The notes: a model not told the origin generated them from the sequence alone. A DNA stretch of 64,000 nt from Capsicum annuum (GCF_002878395.1 NC_061118.1:133332564-133396563), one strand, 5' to 3'. Counted from the first letter of the stretch, positions 47,860 to 59,520 are shown. Numbers and translations: made by a program.

Positions 47860-49111
47860 TTGTTACCTTGAGCTGAGTCTAAATTTACAGAGAAGATGTG
47901 AGGATACTTGGTCTGTATATCTGCCTCTACTTCCCAAGTAGCTCCCTCAACGAACTGATTCTGCTAAAGAACTTTAACTTGAGGGACTTTTTTGTTCCTC
48001 AGTCCGCAAATCCAATAATCAAGGATTTCAATTGGGATTTCTTTATAGGAGAGGCTGTTCTGAATATCTATTCTCTCTATAGGGACTACGACTACTGGGT
48101 CACCTATATATTTCTTTCACAAGGAGACATGGAACACTGAAGCTAAGTCTGAAGGTAACTCAAGCCTGTAAGCTACCTTTTCGAAAATACTGAGAATTCG
48201 ATAAGGACCTATATATCGGGGACCGAGTTTCCCCTTCTTGCAAAACTTCTTTACTCCTTTCATAGAAGAGATTTTCAAATACATAAAATCACCAATCTTG
48301 AACTCGAGATCATTTCTGCATATTCTGTGTATGATTTCTGTTGGCTCTGAGCTGTCTTAAGCCTTTCCCTAATCAACTGGACTTTCTCTAAGGTATCAAA
48401 TACCAAATCAGGCCCTACCTTTTAGCCTCACTAACTTTAAACCAACCAATAGGAGACCTACATCTCCTCCAATAAAGTGTCTCTAATGGAGCCATCTGAA
48501 TGCTGGAATGATAGTTGTTGGTATAAGCGAATTCAATTAAAGGCAAATGGTCATCCCAACTATCTTTAAAGTCTATCGCACATGCTCATAGCATAACTTC
48601 TAAAGTATGAATGGTCCTTTCTGCTTGACCTTCTATTTGAGGATGAAAGGCTGTACTGAGGTGAACTCGAGCACCAAGACCCTTTTGGAATACCTTTCAT
48701 AAATAAGAGGTTAACTGCGTACCTCTATATAAGATAAAGAACAACAGAACATCATGCAACTGACCAACTTTTCGATATAAAGTTTGGTGAAATCCTCAAC
48801 TGAATAAAAGGTTTGGACAGGTAAAAAATGAGCTGATTTGGTCATCCTATCTATGATGACCTAAACTGAATCATTCTGGCAATGAGTACGAGAAAAATCC
48901 ATCAAAGTGTATGTTCACTTTTCCCCACTTCTAAGTGGGAATACTGAACTCTTGCATGGTCCTACTTAGCTTCTGATGCTCGATCTTAACTTGCTGACAT
49001 GTTGAGCACTTAGCCACATACTCTGCAATGTCTCTCTTCATCCCAATACACCAATTGATCTCCTGTAAATCATGATACATCTTAGTGGCCCCTGGATGAA
49101 TAGAGTAGCAT
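47860..49111 (-). pseudogene. Chromovirus integrase core, C-terminus and chromodomain remnant
   Basis: The minus strand continues integrase after the LINE. GACYSIHPGATKMYHDL and AEYVAKCSTCQQVKIEHQ give the HHCC end. The core is badly broken, with TAFHPQIEGQAERTIHTLE holding the catalytic Glu region. AYTNNYHSSIQMAPLETLYW follows. Near 48010-47880, VPQVKVL-QNQFVEGATWEVE and KYPHIF match a chromodomain, the histone-mark reader that guides chromovirus integration. Its usual Trp in VLWRNQ is a stop here. First catalytic Asp residues could not be confirmed. Confidence 0.8.
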
Positions 49112-49124
49112 GCTCCATGCTCCT
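49112..49124. repeat. LINE target-site duplication, left copy
   Basis: GCTCCATGCTCCT, matching GCTCCATGCGCCT at 52455-52467 with one mismatch. It is part of the chromovirus integrase reading EAHGA. Confidence 0.85.
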
Positions 49125-49132
49125 TTATAGTA

Positions 49133-50500
49133 GTGGCTATAGGCGTTGATGGTTGGATAGGGTCATGTCTGAGGGGGTTGGGGCAGGGGACTGTTGTGGG
49201 GGCAGGGGAAGAGGAAAAGGCAGGGATGGGAGGAAGGCCAAGGTTTGGCCTCAGGGGCAGTAGAGGAAGACGTGTTGATAGATTTTGTAGGCTGAGGGTT
49301 GGGTCTTGGAATATAAGGACTCTTTAGGGTAAGTCCATAGAGCTTGTGAAGATTCTTAGAAAGAAGAGGATTAATATTGCGTGTGTTCAAGAGACCAAGT
49401 GGGTAAGGTATAAGGCTAGGGATGTGGATGGTTACAATATTTGGTACTTTGGGAGAGAGAGGCATAGAAATAGAGTTGGCATCTTAGTAGATGAAGAGCT
49501 TAGAGGTCAGGTGGTAGAGGTAAAGAGGATCAGCGATAGGTTGATGACTATTAAGTTGGTCATTGGAGAGTTTACCCTGAACGTGTGTAGTGCTTATGCG
49601 CCACAAATGGTCTTAGATGGGGAGGAGAAGATGAGGTTTTGGGAGGCTTTGGATGAGGTGGTGAGATGTATGCCTAGCTCGGAGAAGATTGTTGTAGCAG
49701 GAGATTTCAATGGGCACATCAGGGTGTTACTGGGAGGCTTTGGTGATGTGTATGGTGGTTTTGGTTTTGGGGAAAGAAATGAAGAGGGGGATACTCTATT
49801 GGATTTTGAGAGGTCCTTTGGGATGGTGGTGGTGAACTCGAGCTTCCCAAAGAAGGAAGATCACCTGATCACCTTCCAAAGCACTATAGCCAAGACCCAG
49901 ATTGACTTTTTGTTGCTTAGAAAAGGGGATAGGGTGTTATGTAAGGACTGTAAGGTCATCCCGAGTGAGATTCTTTTGACCCAACATAGGCTCTTGGTTA
50001 TATATTTGAGTATAAAGAAGGATAGGAAGAGAAAGGGTGAGGAGTGTAGACCTAGAATTAAGTGGAGGGGCTTGACGCTAGTGAATGCGTGGGAGATAAG
50101 GAAGAAGTTGGCGGGAATGGGGGTGTGGGAGTGTAGGGGGGACGTGGATAGTATGTGGGATAGGGTTGCTAGGTGCATTAGGGAGAATGCTAGTGAGGTG
50201 TTGGGTGTTTCTAGGGGCCGGGCCAGGCATCATCCGGGGGATTGGTGGTGGAATGAAGAGGTTAAGAAGAAAGTGGAGACCAAGAAAGGGGCATATGCTA
50301 AGTTGTTTGAGAGTAAGGATGAAGAAGAGAAGCGGGTAAATAGGAAAGAGTACAAGTTAGCTAGGAAGGAGGCTAAGTTACCAGTTACGGCGGCTAAGAC
50401 GGCAGCATTTGAGAGCTTGTATACGGGGTTACAGGAGAAAGGAGGGGGAAAAAGTTGTTTAGACTCGCTAAGGCTAAGGAGAGGAAGGGTTGTAACCTAG
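49133..50500 (+). pseudogene. LINE ORF, APE-like endonuclease part
   Basis: The endonuclease nicks target DNA to prime reverse transcription. RLRVGSWNIRTL (about 49290-49324, Asn motif) is followed by a stop at 49325-49327. The 384-codon frame from 49346 then carries NIACVQETKWV (catalytic Glu), LNVCSAYAPQ and VVAGDFNGHI (Asp/Asn). The final catalytic pair, normally S-D-H, reads LLTQHRLL near 49978, so the Asp is lost. Family frame resumes in another phase near 50450, where an extra base in a G-rich run seems to shift it. Confidence 0.88.
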
Positions 50501-52143
50501 ATCAGGTGAAGTGCATTAAGGGAGAGGACGGTACAGTGTTGGTGAAGGACGGCCACATTAAGAATAGATGGCTGTCGTATTTTCATAGGCTCTTGAATGA
50601 TGAAGGGGATAGAGCTATTGTGTTAGGGGAGCTGGAGCACTCAGAGGAGTGTCGGGATTCTAGTTATTATTGTAGATGATTTAAGGTAGAGAAGGTTAGA
50701 GAGGCTATTCGCAGTATGAAAAAGGGTAGGGCGATGGGGCCTGATGAAATACCTGTGGATTTTTGGAAGTTATCTGGCGAGGCTGGTTTAAGGTGGTTGA
50801 CTGGATTTTTTAATGGAATTTTTAAGACGGAAAAAATGCTTGAGGCTTGGAGTTGGAGTACTATGATCCCTCCTTATAATAACAAGGGTTACATTCAGAG
50901 TTGCAATAACTATAGGGGTATTAAGTTATTGAGTCACTCTATGAAAATTTGGGAGAAAGTGGTCAAGGTGAAGCTGAGACAGATAGTGTGTATTTTGGAG
51001 AACCAGTTTGGATTTATGCCTGGACGCTCGACAACGGAGGCAATTCACCTGGTACGGAGGCTGGTGGAACAGTATAGGGAAAGGAAGAAGGACCTACATA
51101 TGGTGTTTATCGACTTAGAGAAGGCATAGGACAAAGTTCCCAGGGAGGTGCATTTGAGATGCTTGGAGGTAAGTGGAGTCCCGGTGGTATATATCAGAGC
51201 AATTAAGGACATATATAATAGAGTTAAAACTCAGGTAAGGACGACGGGAGGACACTTAGAGTATTTCACTGTCTTGACAGGTTTGTATTAGGGATCTACT
51301 CTTAGTCCCTTTTTGTTTGCTTTGGTGATGGATGTGTTGACGCGACGTATTCAAGGAGAGGTACCTTAGTGTATACTTTTTATAGATGATAGAGTTTTGA
51401 TTGATGAGATGCGGGGGGATGTGAATGATAAATTAGAGGTATGGAGACAAACTCTTGAGTCTAAAGGGTTCAGGTTGAGTAGGAGCAAGATAGAGTATTT
51501 GGAATGCAAGTTTAATAACCTGAGGATGGAGAATGAGGTAGTAGAGAAGTTGAAATCATAGGTGGTATGTAAGAGGGATAGTTTCAAGTATCTTGGGTCC
51601 GTGATTTCGGGTAATAGTGAGATTAACGAGGATGTCTCGCACCGTATTGGGGCGGGATGGATGAAGTGGAAGCTTGCTTCGGGTGTTATGTGATAAGAAG
51701 GTGCCACCCAAGCTTAAAGGCAAATTATACAAGGTAGCAGTTTATCCGGCCATGTTGTATGGAGCGGAGTGTTGGCCAGTTAAGAACTCCCAAATTCAAA
51801 AAATGAAGGTGGCGGAAATGCCGAAGTTACATTAGATGTGTGGCCTGACTAGGAGGGATAGAGTTTGGAATAAGACTCTCAGGGAGAAAGTTGGTGTGCT
51901 CCATTGGAGAATAAGATGCGGTAAGTCTAATTGAGATAGTTCGGACATGTGATAAGGAGGGGCATGGATGCCTCGGTTTGTAGGTGTGAGAGGATAGCTT
52001 TGGATAGTTTTAGGCGGGGTAGAAGTATGCCGAAGAAGTACTGGGGAGAGGTGATTAGGTGGGACATGGAGCAGTTACAGCTCACTGAGGACATAACCCT
52101 AGATAGGAAGATCTGGAGGACACGAATTAGGGCAGAAGGCTAG
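50455..52143 (+). pseudogene. LINE ORF, reverse transcriptase and C-terminal part
   Basis: RT motifs run [16 protein letters not shown] (50716), [37 protein letters not shown] and MVFIDLEKA, a stop where Tyr is usual (51127-51129), then DKVPREVH. TGLY-stop-GSTLSPFLFALVMD follows. The catalytic box, normally F-A-D-D, reads FIDD (51379-51390). After a frameshift near 51690 come YPAMLYGAECWPVKNSQI and the C-terminal [20 protein letters not shown], ending IRAEG at 52143. These are RTE features. At least five stops or shifts prevent one product. Confidence 0.88.
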
Positions 52144-52454
52144 GGTCAGTTTGGGTCGCTAGTGTAGGGAATTACTTGGTGGGGTATTATTCTTGTTATG
52201 ATACCTTGTTTCATGCTTTATTACGAATTTGTTTACTTTTCTCTATTTACTATTACTTGTGGGTATCGTATTTATGTTATGTCATCTTGTTCCATGCTTT
52301 ACTATGAATTTGTTTAGTATTCTGTGTCTCGAGCCAGGGGTCTATCGGAAAAAACCGTTCTACTTATTTAGAGGTAGAGGTATGGATTGTGTACATCTTA
52401 CCCTCCCCATACCTCACTATGTGGGAATACACTGGGTTTGTTATTGTTGTTGTT
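52144..52454 (+). other. LINE 3' UTR with RTE/TS-SINE-like tail
   Basis: The 3' end reads GAGGTAGAGGTATGGATTG, then CATCTTACCCTCCCCATACC and a TTG repeat. The GGT-TACCCTCCCC word is shared by RTE LINEs and TS-type SINEs of Solanaceae, which use RTE enzymes. A diverged fragment of the same tail lies at 60620-60652. Confidence 0.75.
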
Positions 52455-52467
52455 GCTCCATGCGCCT
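52455..52467. repeat. LINE target-site duplication, right copy
   Basis: GCTCCATGCGCCT follows the TTG tail directly. It differs by one base from the left copy at 49112-49124. Confidence 0.85.
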
Positions 52468-52930
52468 CTGCAAGAATTCGCTGCCTCAAGTTATCTATAC
52501 CTGGCATACATAGTCGACCCTAGCAGTGCAACACACCATCTCCCCGTTAGGAGAAAACCTCATCTTTCTGATCTCTGATTGATTCCTTCAACTTGACTAG
52601 ACTGGGATCCCTATCTTGCTTTTCCTTCACCTCAGAAACTCGGGATGATTCTGAACTACTCTGCATCCACACACTACCTTCTACTAAATCGACTAAGAGA
52701 ACACTTAGTCAAGCAAGCTAATGAACTTCCTGATCTAACTTCTTCTTACCATCCTCCATATGAGCAACACTACCCATAGAAATCCTACTGAGAGCATCAT
52801 CCACTATATTGGCTTTACCCGATGATATAGGACACTCATGTCATAGTCTTTCAACAACTCCAACCACCTTCTCTGGCAGAGGTTAAAATCTTTCTGAGAG
52901 AAGACATACTGTAGGCTCTTATGGTCAGTG
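52468..52930 (-). pseudogene. Chromovirus RNase H end and integrase N-terminus
   Basis: The minus strand reads LCMPGIDNLRQRILAEAHGA up to the LINE. This is the start of the integrase zinc region; it continues on the other side of the LINE at 49111. Upstream lie DPSLVKLKESIRDQ and SGKANIVDDALSRISMGS (52800), the usual linker. The reading frame joins across the LINE once one copy of the duplication is removed. Confidence 0.8.
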
Positions 52931-53860
52931 AACACATTAATATACACCCCATACTAATAGTCCCTCCAAATCTTTAAGGCAAACACTACTGCTGCTAAAT
53001 CAAGATCATGAGTGGGATAGTTCTTTTCATGGGGCTTAATCTGTCTAGAGGCGTAGGCTATGACCTTACCTCTCTACATCAAAATACACCCTAAACCGAC
53101 TCTGGAGGAATCACAATATACCATAAAACCATCTGAACCATCTGGTAGGGCCAAAACTAGAGCTGTAGTGAGTCGAGTCTTCAACTCTTGAAAACTCTTC
53201 TCACAAGAATCTCACCACTGGAATTTGACTTTTTCTGAGTCAACACGGACATAGGGGATGGAATAGATGAAAATCCCTCAACAAACCATTGGTAATAGCC
53301 AACTAAGTCCAAAAAACTCCTGATATCTGATGAGAGATGGGTCTAGGCTAGTTTCTCACTACTTCAGTCTTTTGGGGATCAACTCTAATGCCATCATTGA
53401 AAATGATATGGCCAAGAAAGGCTACTGACCTTAGCTAAAATTTGCACTTGCTGAATTTGGTGAATAGCCGATGGGTTCTGAGAGTCTGTAATACTATTCT
53501 GAGACTGCTTGAACACACGGTTCATCAAGTCCATGAAGGCTTCTGGGGCATTGGTAAGTCCAAAGGACATGAATAAGAATTTGAAGTGACCATATCGAGT
53601 TCTGAAGGTTGTTTTCGGGATGTCACATTCTCTGACTCTGAGCTAGTGATAGCCCGATTTGAGGTCTATCTTAGAAAATTAACTGGCACCTTGAAGTTGG
53701 TCAAAAAAGTCATTGATTCTGGGAAGTTGATACTTGTTCTTGATCGTAACTTTATTTAGCTTATGGTAATCAATAAACATTTTGAGAGAATCATCTTTTT
53801 TCACATGAATAAAATTGGTGTACCCCATGGGGACATACTAGGTCTGATGAATCCCTTATT
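52931..53860 (-). pseudogene. Chromovirus reverse transcriptase and RNase H, catalytic box deleted
   Basis: RT begins [69 protein letters not shown] and DLMNRVFKQ (to about 53511). The next recognisable residues are [19 protein letters not shown]. About 25-30 codons that normally hold F-I-D-D are absent. RNase H is scattered over 53100-52930: [26 protein letters not shown]. Numerous stops and frameshifts are present. Confidence 0.8.
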
Positions 53861-54252
53861 TAGGAGATCCTTTAACTATTCTTTTAACTCCCTGAGTTCT
53901 ACTGGGGCCATTCTGTATGGCGGAATAGATATTGGCTGAGTATCAAGAAAAAGGTCTATTTTGAAGTCGATTTCCCTTTCGGGAGGACTCCGATAAGATA
54001 TTCAAGAAACACATCAGGGAATTCACATGCTACTGATACTGATTCAAGAGTAGAGATTTCTGAACTAAAGTCCTGGACTCAAACGAGTTGGTAGACACAC
54101 CCTTTAGATATCATTTTTATCACCCGAAGGTAAGAAATAAGCTGACCCCTAAGTGCTGAAGTACTACCCTTCCACTCTAGGATGGGTTCATTTGGAAACT
54201 AAAATTGGACAATTCTATTTCTGCAGTCGACTGAGGTATAACTGGAATGAAG

Positions 54253-54531
54253 CTAATTTATGCCGAGAATGACATCAAAATTAGTCATATCTAATTCGAG
54301 TAAGTCTGCTGAAGTGAATTTCTGAGATACCATAATCGGATAGTTCTTGTATACCCGATGGGCTATGATAGATTTAGCCACTGGGGTAGAGACTGAGAAA
54401 GGCTCTGCAAGAATTTTAGGACTAACTCCAAAATCAACGGCTATATATGGAGTAACAAAGGACAATGAAGCTCCTGGATATAACAAAAGATAAACATGTA
54501 AATGGAAAACTTGTAACATACCAGTGACCAT
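54253..54531 (-). pseudogene. Chromovirus protease with Asp-to-Tyr change
   Basis: A 92-residue open piece: VYLLLYPGASLSFVTPYIAV, DFGVSPKILAEPFSVSTPVA, then LLELDMTNFDVILGIN. In this family the active site reads L-L-D-P-G-A; here Tyr replaces the catalytic Asp (YPGA). No other lesion lies within this piece, but a stop follows ILGIN where Trp is normal. Confidence 0.85.
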
Positions 54532-54682
54532 ATTAGCAAAACTTTCCTGATCTTGTCGGGACTGAAAAGTATAGAGTCTGTTTGGGCGCTGCCCACTGGT
54601 GGCACTAGATACAACACCCTGTTGATTCGAGCAACTGGACTGAGTTGGGTGACAGTTATGCTGATTTTGGAAGCACCTGAGG

Positions 54683-55725
54683 ACACTTTCTTACCCTATG
54701 GCCTGGCTTTCCATATCTAAAACATACATCACTGTCAGCTCTACAGATACCCTGTTTATTTTTGTCTTACTTCTGATAAAGGAGATTGGTTCGGGTATTG
54801 CTAACACTACCCTAGGGTTTAAGGCCTGACGCCCTATCTCTATTGCCATCTTTGAATTTTAGCACAGGAGCACTGGTTAAGGATGGAGTTGGAACTGAGG
54901 TTTTCGGGTAGAACTGAGAATGATTCCCACCCTCTGACTTAGGCTGAGTGAAACTAAAACTACCTGTTCTCGCTCTCTTGTTCTCCCTGTCTCTCACTCT
55001 TTATTCTTGGCCTCTTCTATCTGTTGAGCATGGAGCATGAGCCTGGATATGTCCATCTCCTTAATCAATATTGCGGTCCTACACTCCTTGACCACACTTT
55101 TAGACACGCCAAATACAAACTTACTCATCTTAGACCTGCTATCTGCTACTATATGCGGGGCATATCTGGCTAACTGAGTAAACTTATGAGAATACTTTTG
55201 TACCGTTATGTTTCCCTTCTTCAGAGTTATAAACTCCAAAACCTTCATTTCTCTTAACTCTAGCGAGATAAACCTATCCTAAAATTCAAGTGCAAACTCC
55301 TCCCATTCTATGGGCCCTGCATCTGTGACCCTCTCTGCTTTTTACTATTTAAACCATGAGTGTACCATATTATGTACCTGATATGTGGCTAACTCAGTAC
55401 TCTTAACAGCAGTCACCCCCATAATATCAGTAAATTTCTACACCTGATCAAAAAATTCCTAAGGATCCTCATCTAACTTAGACCCTGTAAAAGATGGAGG
55501 GTTTATTAGGGTGAAGTCCTGAATCCTAGCAACAGAAGTGTTGGCCACTAGGTTGGCTGGAATAGCAGTTGGACGTTCATTCTGGGCTTCCACAGAATGA
55601 GTTAGGGTGGTAAAAGTTTCTCTAAACTCAGCATGGAAGAGATGTTCATCCAGAGGATCTGGCTGGACGAGCTGGGGTTGTGGCTGGTCTCCCATTCCTC
55701 TTTCCTTAGTCCTCTTTGGAGGCAT
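54683..55725 (-). pseudogene. Chromovirus gag, broken
   Basis: It starts MPPKRTKERGMGDQPQPQLV and reads HAEFRETFTTLTHSVEAQ, then INPPSFTGSKLDEDP before the first stop. The capsid part at 54994-55248 reads MKVLEFITLKKGNITVQKYS, HKFTQLARYAP and HAQQIEEAKNK. The zinc knuckle at 54683-54724 is CFRYGKPGHRVRKC, with Tyr in place of the second Cys. Start chosen at the conserved MPP(K/R)R. Several stops (for example 55457, 54991) break it. Confidence 0.85.
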
Positions 55726-55931
55726 ATTCTGTAAATGAATGAGAAACTTTGATTAGACAGGGAGTTAAACTGGAGCTCATGCTCACTCGCACAACATAAA
55801 TACTGAAAGAAAAGAAACTTTTCCTAAAATATCTTGTAGCCACCTGTCCATAAGTATGGCACGCAACACACCCATGCATAAGATTCTACTAGATGTGGAT
55901 TTCAGACTTCCTAGGGATCTTTTAAACCTTA

Positions 55932-55944
55932 GGCTCTGATACCA
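55932..55944 (-). other. Primer-binding site of chromovirus
   Basis: The minus strand reads TGGTATCAGAGCC, complementary to the 3' end of initiator methionine tRNA, four bases inside the 5' LTR. It is intact. Confidence 0.92.
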
Positions 55945-56904
55945 AGTTTGTAATGGTCCGAGTCTGTACCCCGGATGCTACAGGTGCTTATAATCTCGAA
56001 GGACCATAAGTTAACCCATGACTAGTACCTGCTGCAATAGTTAAATAATAATACTATAAATATACTGAAATTAGGCAGAAACTTGCCATAAGGTTCAACA
56101 CTGAAATAAAACTCAATACGGTATAACAATACAAAAACTGAAACATCTGTCTGAAAATACTCTAGTCAGAAAAAGCCTCTAAACTGTCTAAAATATAGAG
56201 TTGATATGACAAGTCCCCAACTAACTCCGAACTACTGAAATAAACTAAAATGCTGAAATAATAATCATGTCCTCAAACTATAAGGACTCACCACTAACTT
56301 TGACTACTGAAGTTCTGAACTATTAAGGGTGCTCAGGAGCCCGTACGTCTGAACCTCTGATATAAAACATCATAGTGCAAGAGAAAAGTATGCATCAAAA
56401 GAATGTACTAGTATGCTAAATGAGGCAGGCTGAAATGTATGGGTTCATATGCATGAACAATATTGACTGAATGACATGAATGTAACTGAGTGAAAGTACA
56501 TGCATGGATATGTAAACTGTAATTGAGATCGTGATAACACTGAATACTGAGTCTGAATACTGATTAACTGATATTTAAGTATACTGATACTGAATTACTG
56601 ATAACTAAATGATTGTATCTAACAGTCTTGATTCTGTGGAGCTATACTTCGTTTCGTTCTAAGCTGAGTGACTGTAACTGACTGTCTGAATCTGTAGAAC
56701 TGAACTGAGTTCTATTCTTAGACTGGAACTGAAACTGAGACTATGGGAGGTAATCATCTAACCAAGATGCCCCTTTCTACAAAGATTGGGGTCCAACTTG
56801 TAACTCCACCTGGAAGGGTATCAATACCGTGCCACAGATAAAGACAAGCTATGAGTTAATCCTCTCTGACAGGAAGCTCTGTCATCAACCCTCCACTACT
56901 AAAA

Positions 56905-57540
56905 AAAAATGCTAAAAAGCGACGGCCAGTGTTGCTTTTTTGGGGAAAAGCGACGAAAATCTGTCGCTTTTTTTCATCTCAAAAAGAGGCGTTTTTTTGA
57001 AAACGATGGCATGCGTCGCTTTTGAAAAAAAAAATTAGTTACTTTTTTAGAAAAAGCAATGTTGTGCGTCGTTTTTTATTCTTTATGTGAAGAACACATG
57101 ATGAACAAAAAACGACACATAGCGTCATTTTATTGAAGGAAAAAAAATTCAGAAAAAACGACATTGTCCGTCGTATTTTGAGAAAAAATAAAATCTTTTT
57201 TTCATAATTAAGACAAAAAATTAAGTTGGCCGTTGCTTTTTGTTCTTCATAATGAAGACAAAAAGCGACGTTGGCCGTCGCTTTTTGTTCTTCATAATGA
57301 AGAAAAAAAGCGACGCATTTTGTTCTTCATAATAAAGAAAAAAAGCGACGTTGGCCGTCACATTTTGTTCTTCATAATGAAGACAAAAAGCGACGTCGGG
57401 CGTCGCTTTCTGTTCTTCATAATGAAGACAAAAAGAGACGTTGGTTGTCATTTTTTTTAAATTTTCGTTTCAAAAATTTCAGAAAAGCGATAGACAAAAG
57501 GGACAATGTTCGTCGCTTTTCTGCATTTTTTTATGCAAAA
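56905..57540. repeat. CACTA left subterminal repeat array
   Basis: Words of the type AAAAGCGACG-TTGGC-CGTCGCTTTT recur, each nearly self-complementary. At 57226-57470 they form a tandem array of about 45 bp per unit with spacer TTGTTCTTCATAATGAAGA. Such repeats bind the element-encoded accessory protein (TNPA in En/Spm). The repetitive open frames on both strands here are by-products. Confidence 0.85.
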
Positions 57541-57784
57541 ATCTGTATTTTTTGCATCCCACCTGCCAAATAATAATATAATATAATGTATACATCCTCA
57601 TGCAACACACATTTCTAAAATAATCATACAACACACAACATTATCAAAACATTTAAGCAATTCAAATCAACAATACTTAAACTATCAAATCCAAAATACA
57701 AAACACTTAATAATTAATCCAACAACCACCAAAACACTTAAACAATCCTAAAGTTTTTTCATTCGAGTCTACAAGTGTCCGATA

Positions 57785-57853
57785 TTACTTTTTAGCAGTT
57801 GACTTAGAACTCTTATCAGGACGAGGCCAATCACCGTCACCACTGGATGTTGT
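57785..57853 (-). pseudogene. Possible terminal exon of a gene inside the CACTA element
   Basis: The minus strand has an acceptor-like TTGCATATAG, then 22 codons reading TTSSGDGDWPRPDKSSKS and TAKK with stop TAA at 57787-57785. The Ser/Lys-rich tail and clean acceptor fit a last exon, perhaps of the lost transposase gene or a captured gene. The family was not recognised, and the preceding exons are not visible. Confidence 0.35.
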
Positions 57854-57879
57854 CTATATGCAAGTTTACATCAAAACAT

Positions 57880-58800
57880 ATAAAAATTAAGTCATTAGTT
57901 CATATTTCATGTGACTACACTTACTATTTTCAAGTTACTAGTACACGTTTCAAGATACTACACTCAAACCATTTTTAAATATCTAATTGACATTTTATTT
58001 CACTACACTTAACCATTTTCAAATAACTAGTAGACATTTCAAGTAACTACACTTAACCATTTTCAAGTCACTACTACACGTTTAAGTCACTATACTTAAC
58101 TATTTTCAAATAACTAATTCACATTGCATGTCACCACACTTAGAATATTTTCAAGTTACTAGTACACATTTCAAATCACTACACTTAACTATTTTCAATT
58201 AGCTAAATCACATTTCAAGTCAATATACTTAATCATTTTCAAGTGACTATACTTTATTATTTTAAAGTAATTAGTACACATTTCACATGACTACACTTAA
58301 CCATTTTCAAGCATCAAGTTCACAATTTCAAGTAACTACACTTAACCATTTTCAAGCCACAAGTTCACAATTTCAAGTAACTACACTTAAATCATTTTTA
58401 AGTCACTACAATTAATAATTTTCAAATAACTTATTCACTAGTACACATTTCAAGTCACTACACTCAAACCATTTTCAAATTGCTAATTAATATTTCAAGT
58501 CACTATACTTAAGCATTTTCAAGTAACTACACTTAACCATTTTCAAGTCACTACACTCAAACCATTTTCAAATTGCTAATTAATATTTCAAGTCACTATA
58601 CTTAAGCATTTTCAAGTAACTACACTTAACCATTTTCAAGTCACTAGTACATATTTCAAGTCACCACACTTAACCATTTTCAAATAACTAGTAGAAATTT
58701 CAAGTCACTAAACTTAACCATTTTCAAATAAGTAATTCACGTTTCAAGTCACTACATTTAACATTTTCAAATAATTAATTCACATTTCATCAATAACTCA
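57880..58800. repeat. Degenerate tandem repeats in CACTA interior
   Basis: The phrase TTTCAAGTCACTACACTTAA, with ACCATTTTCAAATAACTAGT, recurs about twenty times in units of roughly 40-50 bp. Inside, a 93-bp segment (58451-58543) is repeated without visible change at 58544-58636, which indicates a recent duplication. If the exon at 57785 is real, this lies in its upstream intron. Confidence 0.85.
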
Positions 58801-59149
58801 TTTCAAGAATCACCATTACAACTAAAAAAAGATCCAATCTTTAACCTCATAAAGCCTCCATATTTTCATATGACAAATTTCCAATAACCTGACACTTAGT
58901 ACATATGCAATAATGATGTGTCCCAAGTCCACCAGAAAACAAAAAAAATAATAAATTCATCCAAGTAAAAAAAACAAAAAAAAACCTTATTTTCAAGAAA
59001 GTAACAAAACCCCTCAATTAAGCAATATCAAGAAACAACTCTTACTCCTGCCACTTTTATTTTACATAAAAATTCTGATCCTTTAAAACTTTATTTTAAT
59101 ATAAAGAAAAGGACATATCTTGTAGTTAGCATAGAGAGAACAGACAAAC

Positions 59150-59520
59150 AAATAAAGAAAGGGTGCTAGCTTTCATCTAATAGTAAAATGCCTATGGTGC
59201 GGTGGCTGCTGGTAGCGTGGTGGCACTTGGCTAGATGGCAGCGTCGAGAGAAAAGAAGGAGGGAGGCAGTGGTGTGGCGCTCATTTTTTGCCAGATCTGG
59301 GCAGGTTCGTTGACGGGTGGAGGACGCCGGTGGGTAGGTGATTGGAGTAGCGGTGGGGTCTGCTGTCTGATGGTGTGAAGGCTACGATATCGCCACTTGA
59401 CTGATGATGAAGAGAAGGTTTAGGGAGAGAGAGAGAGAGAGAGAGATTGTAGAGAGAGAGGGAGAATAGATATGGCTGTTTGTGGAAATGGATTAGGGTT
59501 CCCTTTTTTTGTGTATAAAA
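59150..59520 (-). other. GC-richer block with (GA)n inside CACTA; possible 5' end of a lost gene
   Basis: This island is markedly richer in G and C than its surroundings. On the minus strand a (CT)n tract (59424-59458) is followed by a Pro/Ser/His-rich frame, then a short frame MSATPLPPSFFSLDAAI and a stop near 59230. It resembles a plant 5' UTR and truncated first exon. No family was recognised. Confidence 0.3.

Larger units (their letters stand above)
49125..52454 (+). mobile_element. RTE-type LINE, near full length
   Basis: This 3.33-kb non-LTR retrotransposon is flanked by a 13-bp duplication. It encodes an APE-type endonuclease followed by RT, with no RNase H, and ends in GTTATTGTTGTTGTTG, the TTG tail of plant RTE elements. 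The 5' end at 49125 leaves almost no untranslated leader before the endonuclease frame, so it is close to full length. GC is higher than in its surroundings. Stops and frameshifts make it inactive. Confidence 0.9.

Noticed and set aside
57221..57460. Mirror-like repetitive open frames on both strands
   Set aside because: They come from the 45-bp CACTA subterminal units with TTCTTCATAATGAAGA; there is no protein-like conservation.
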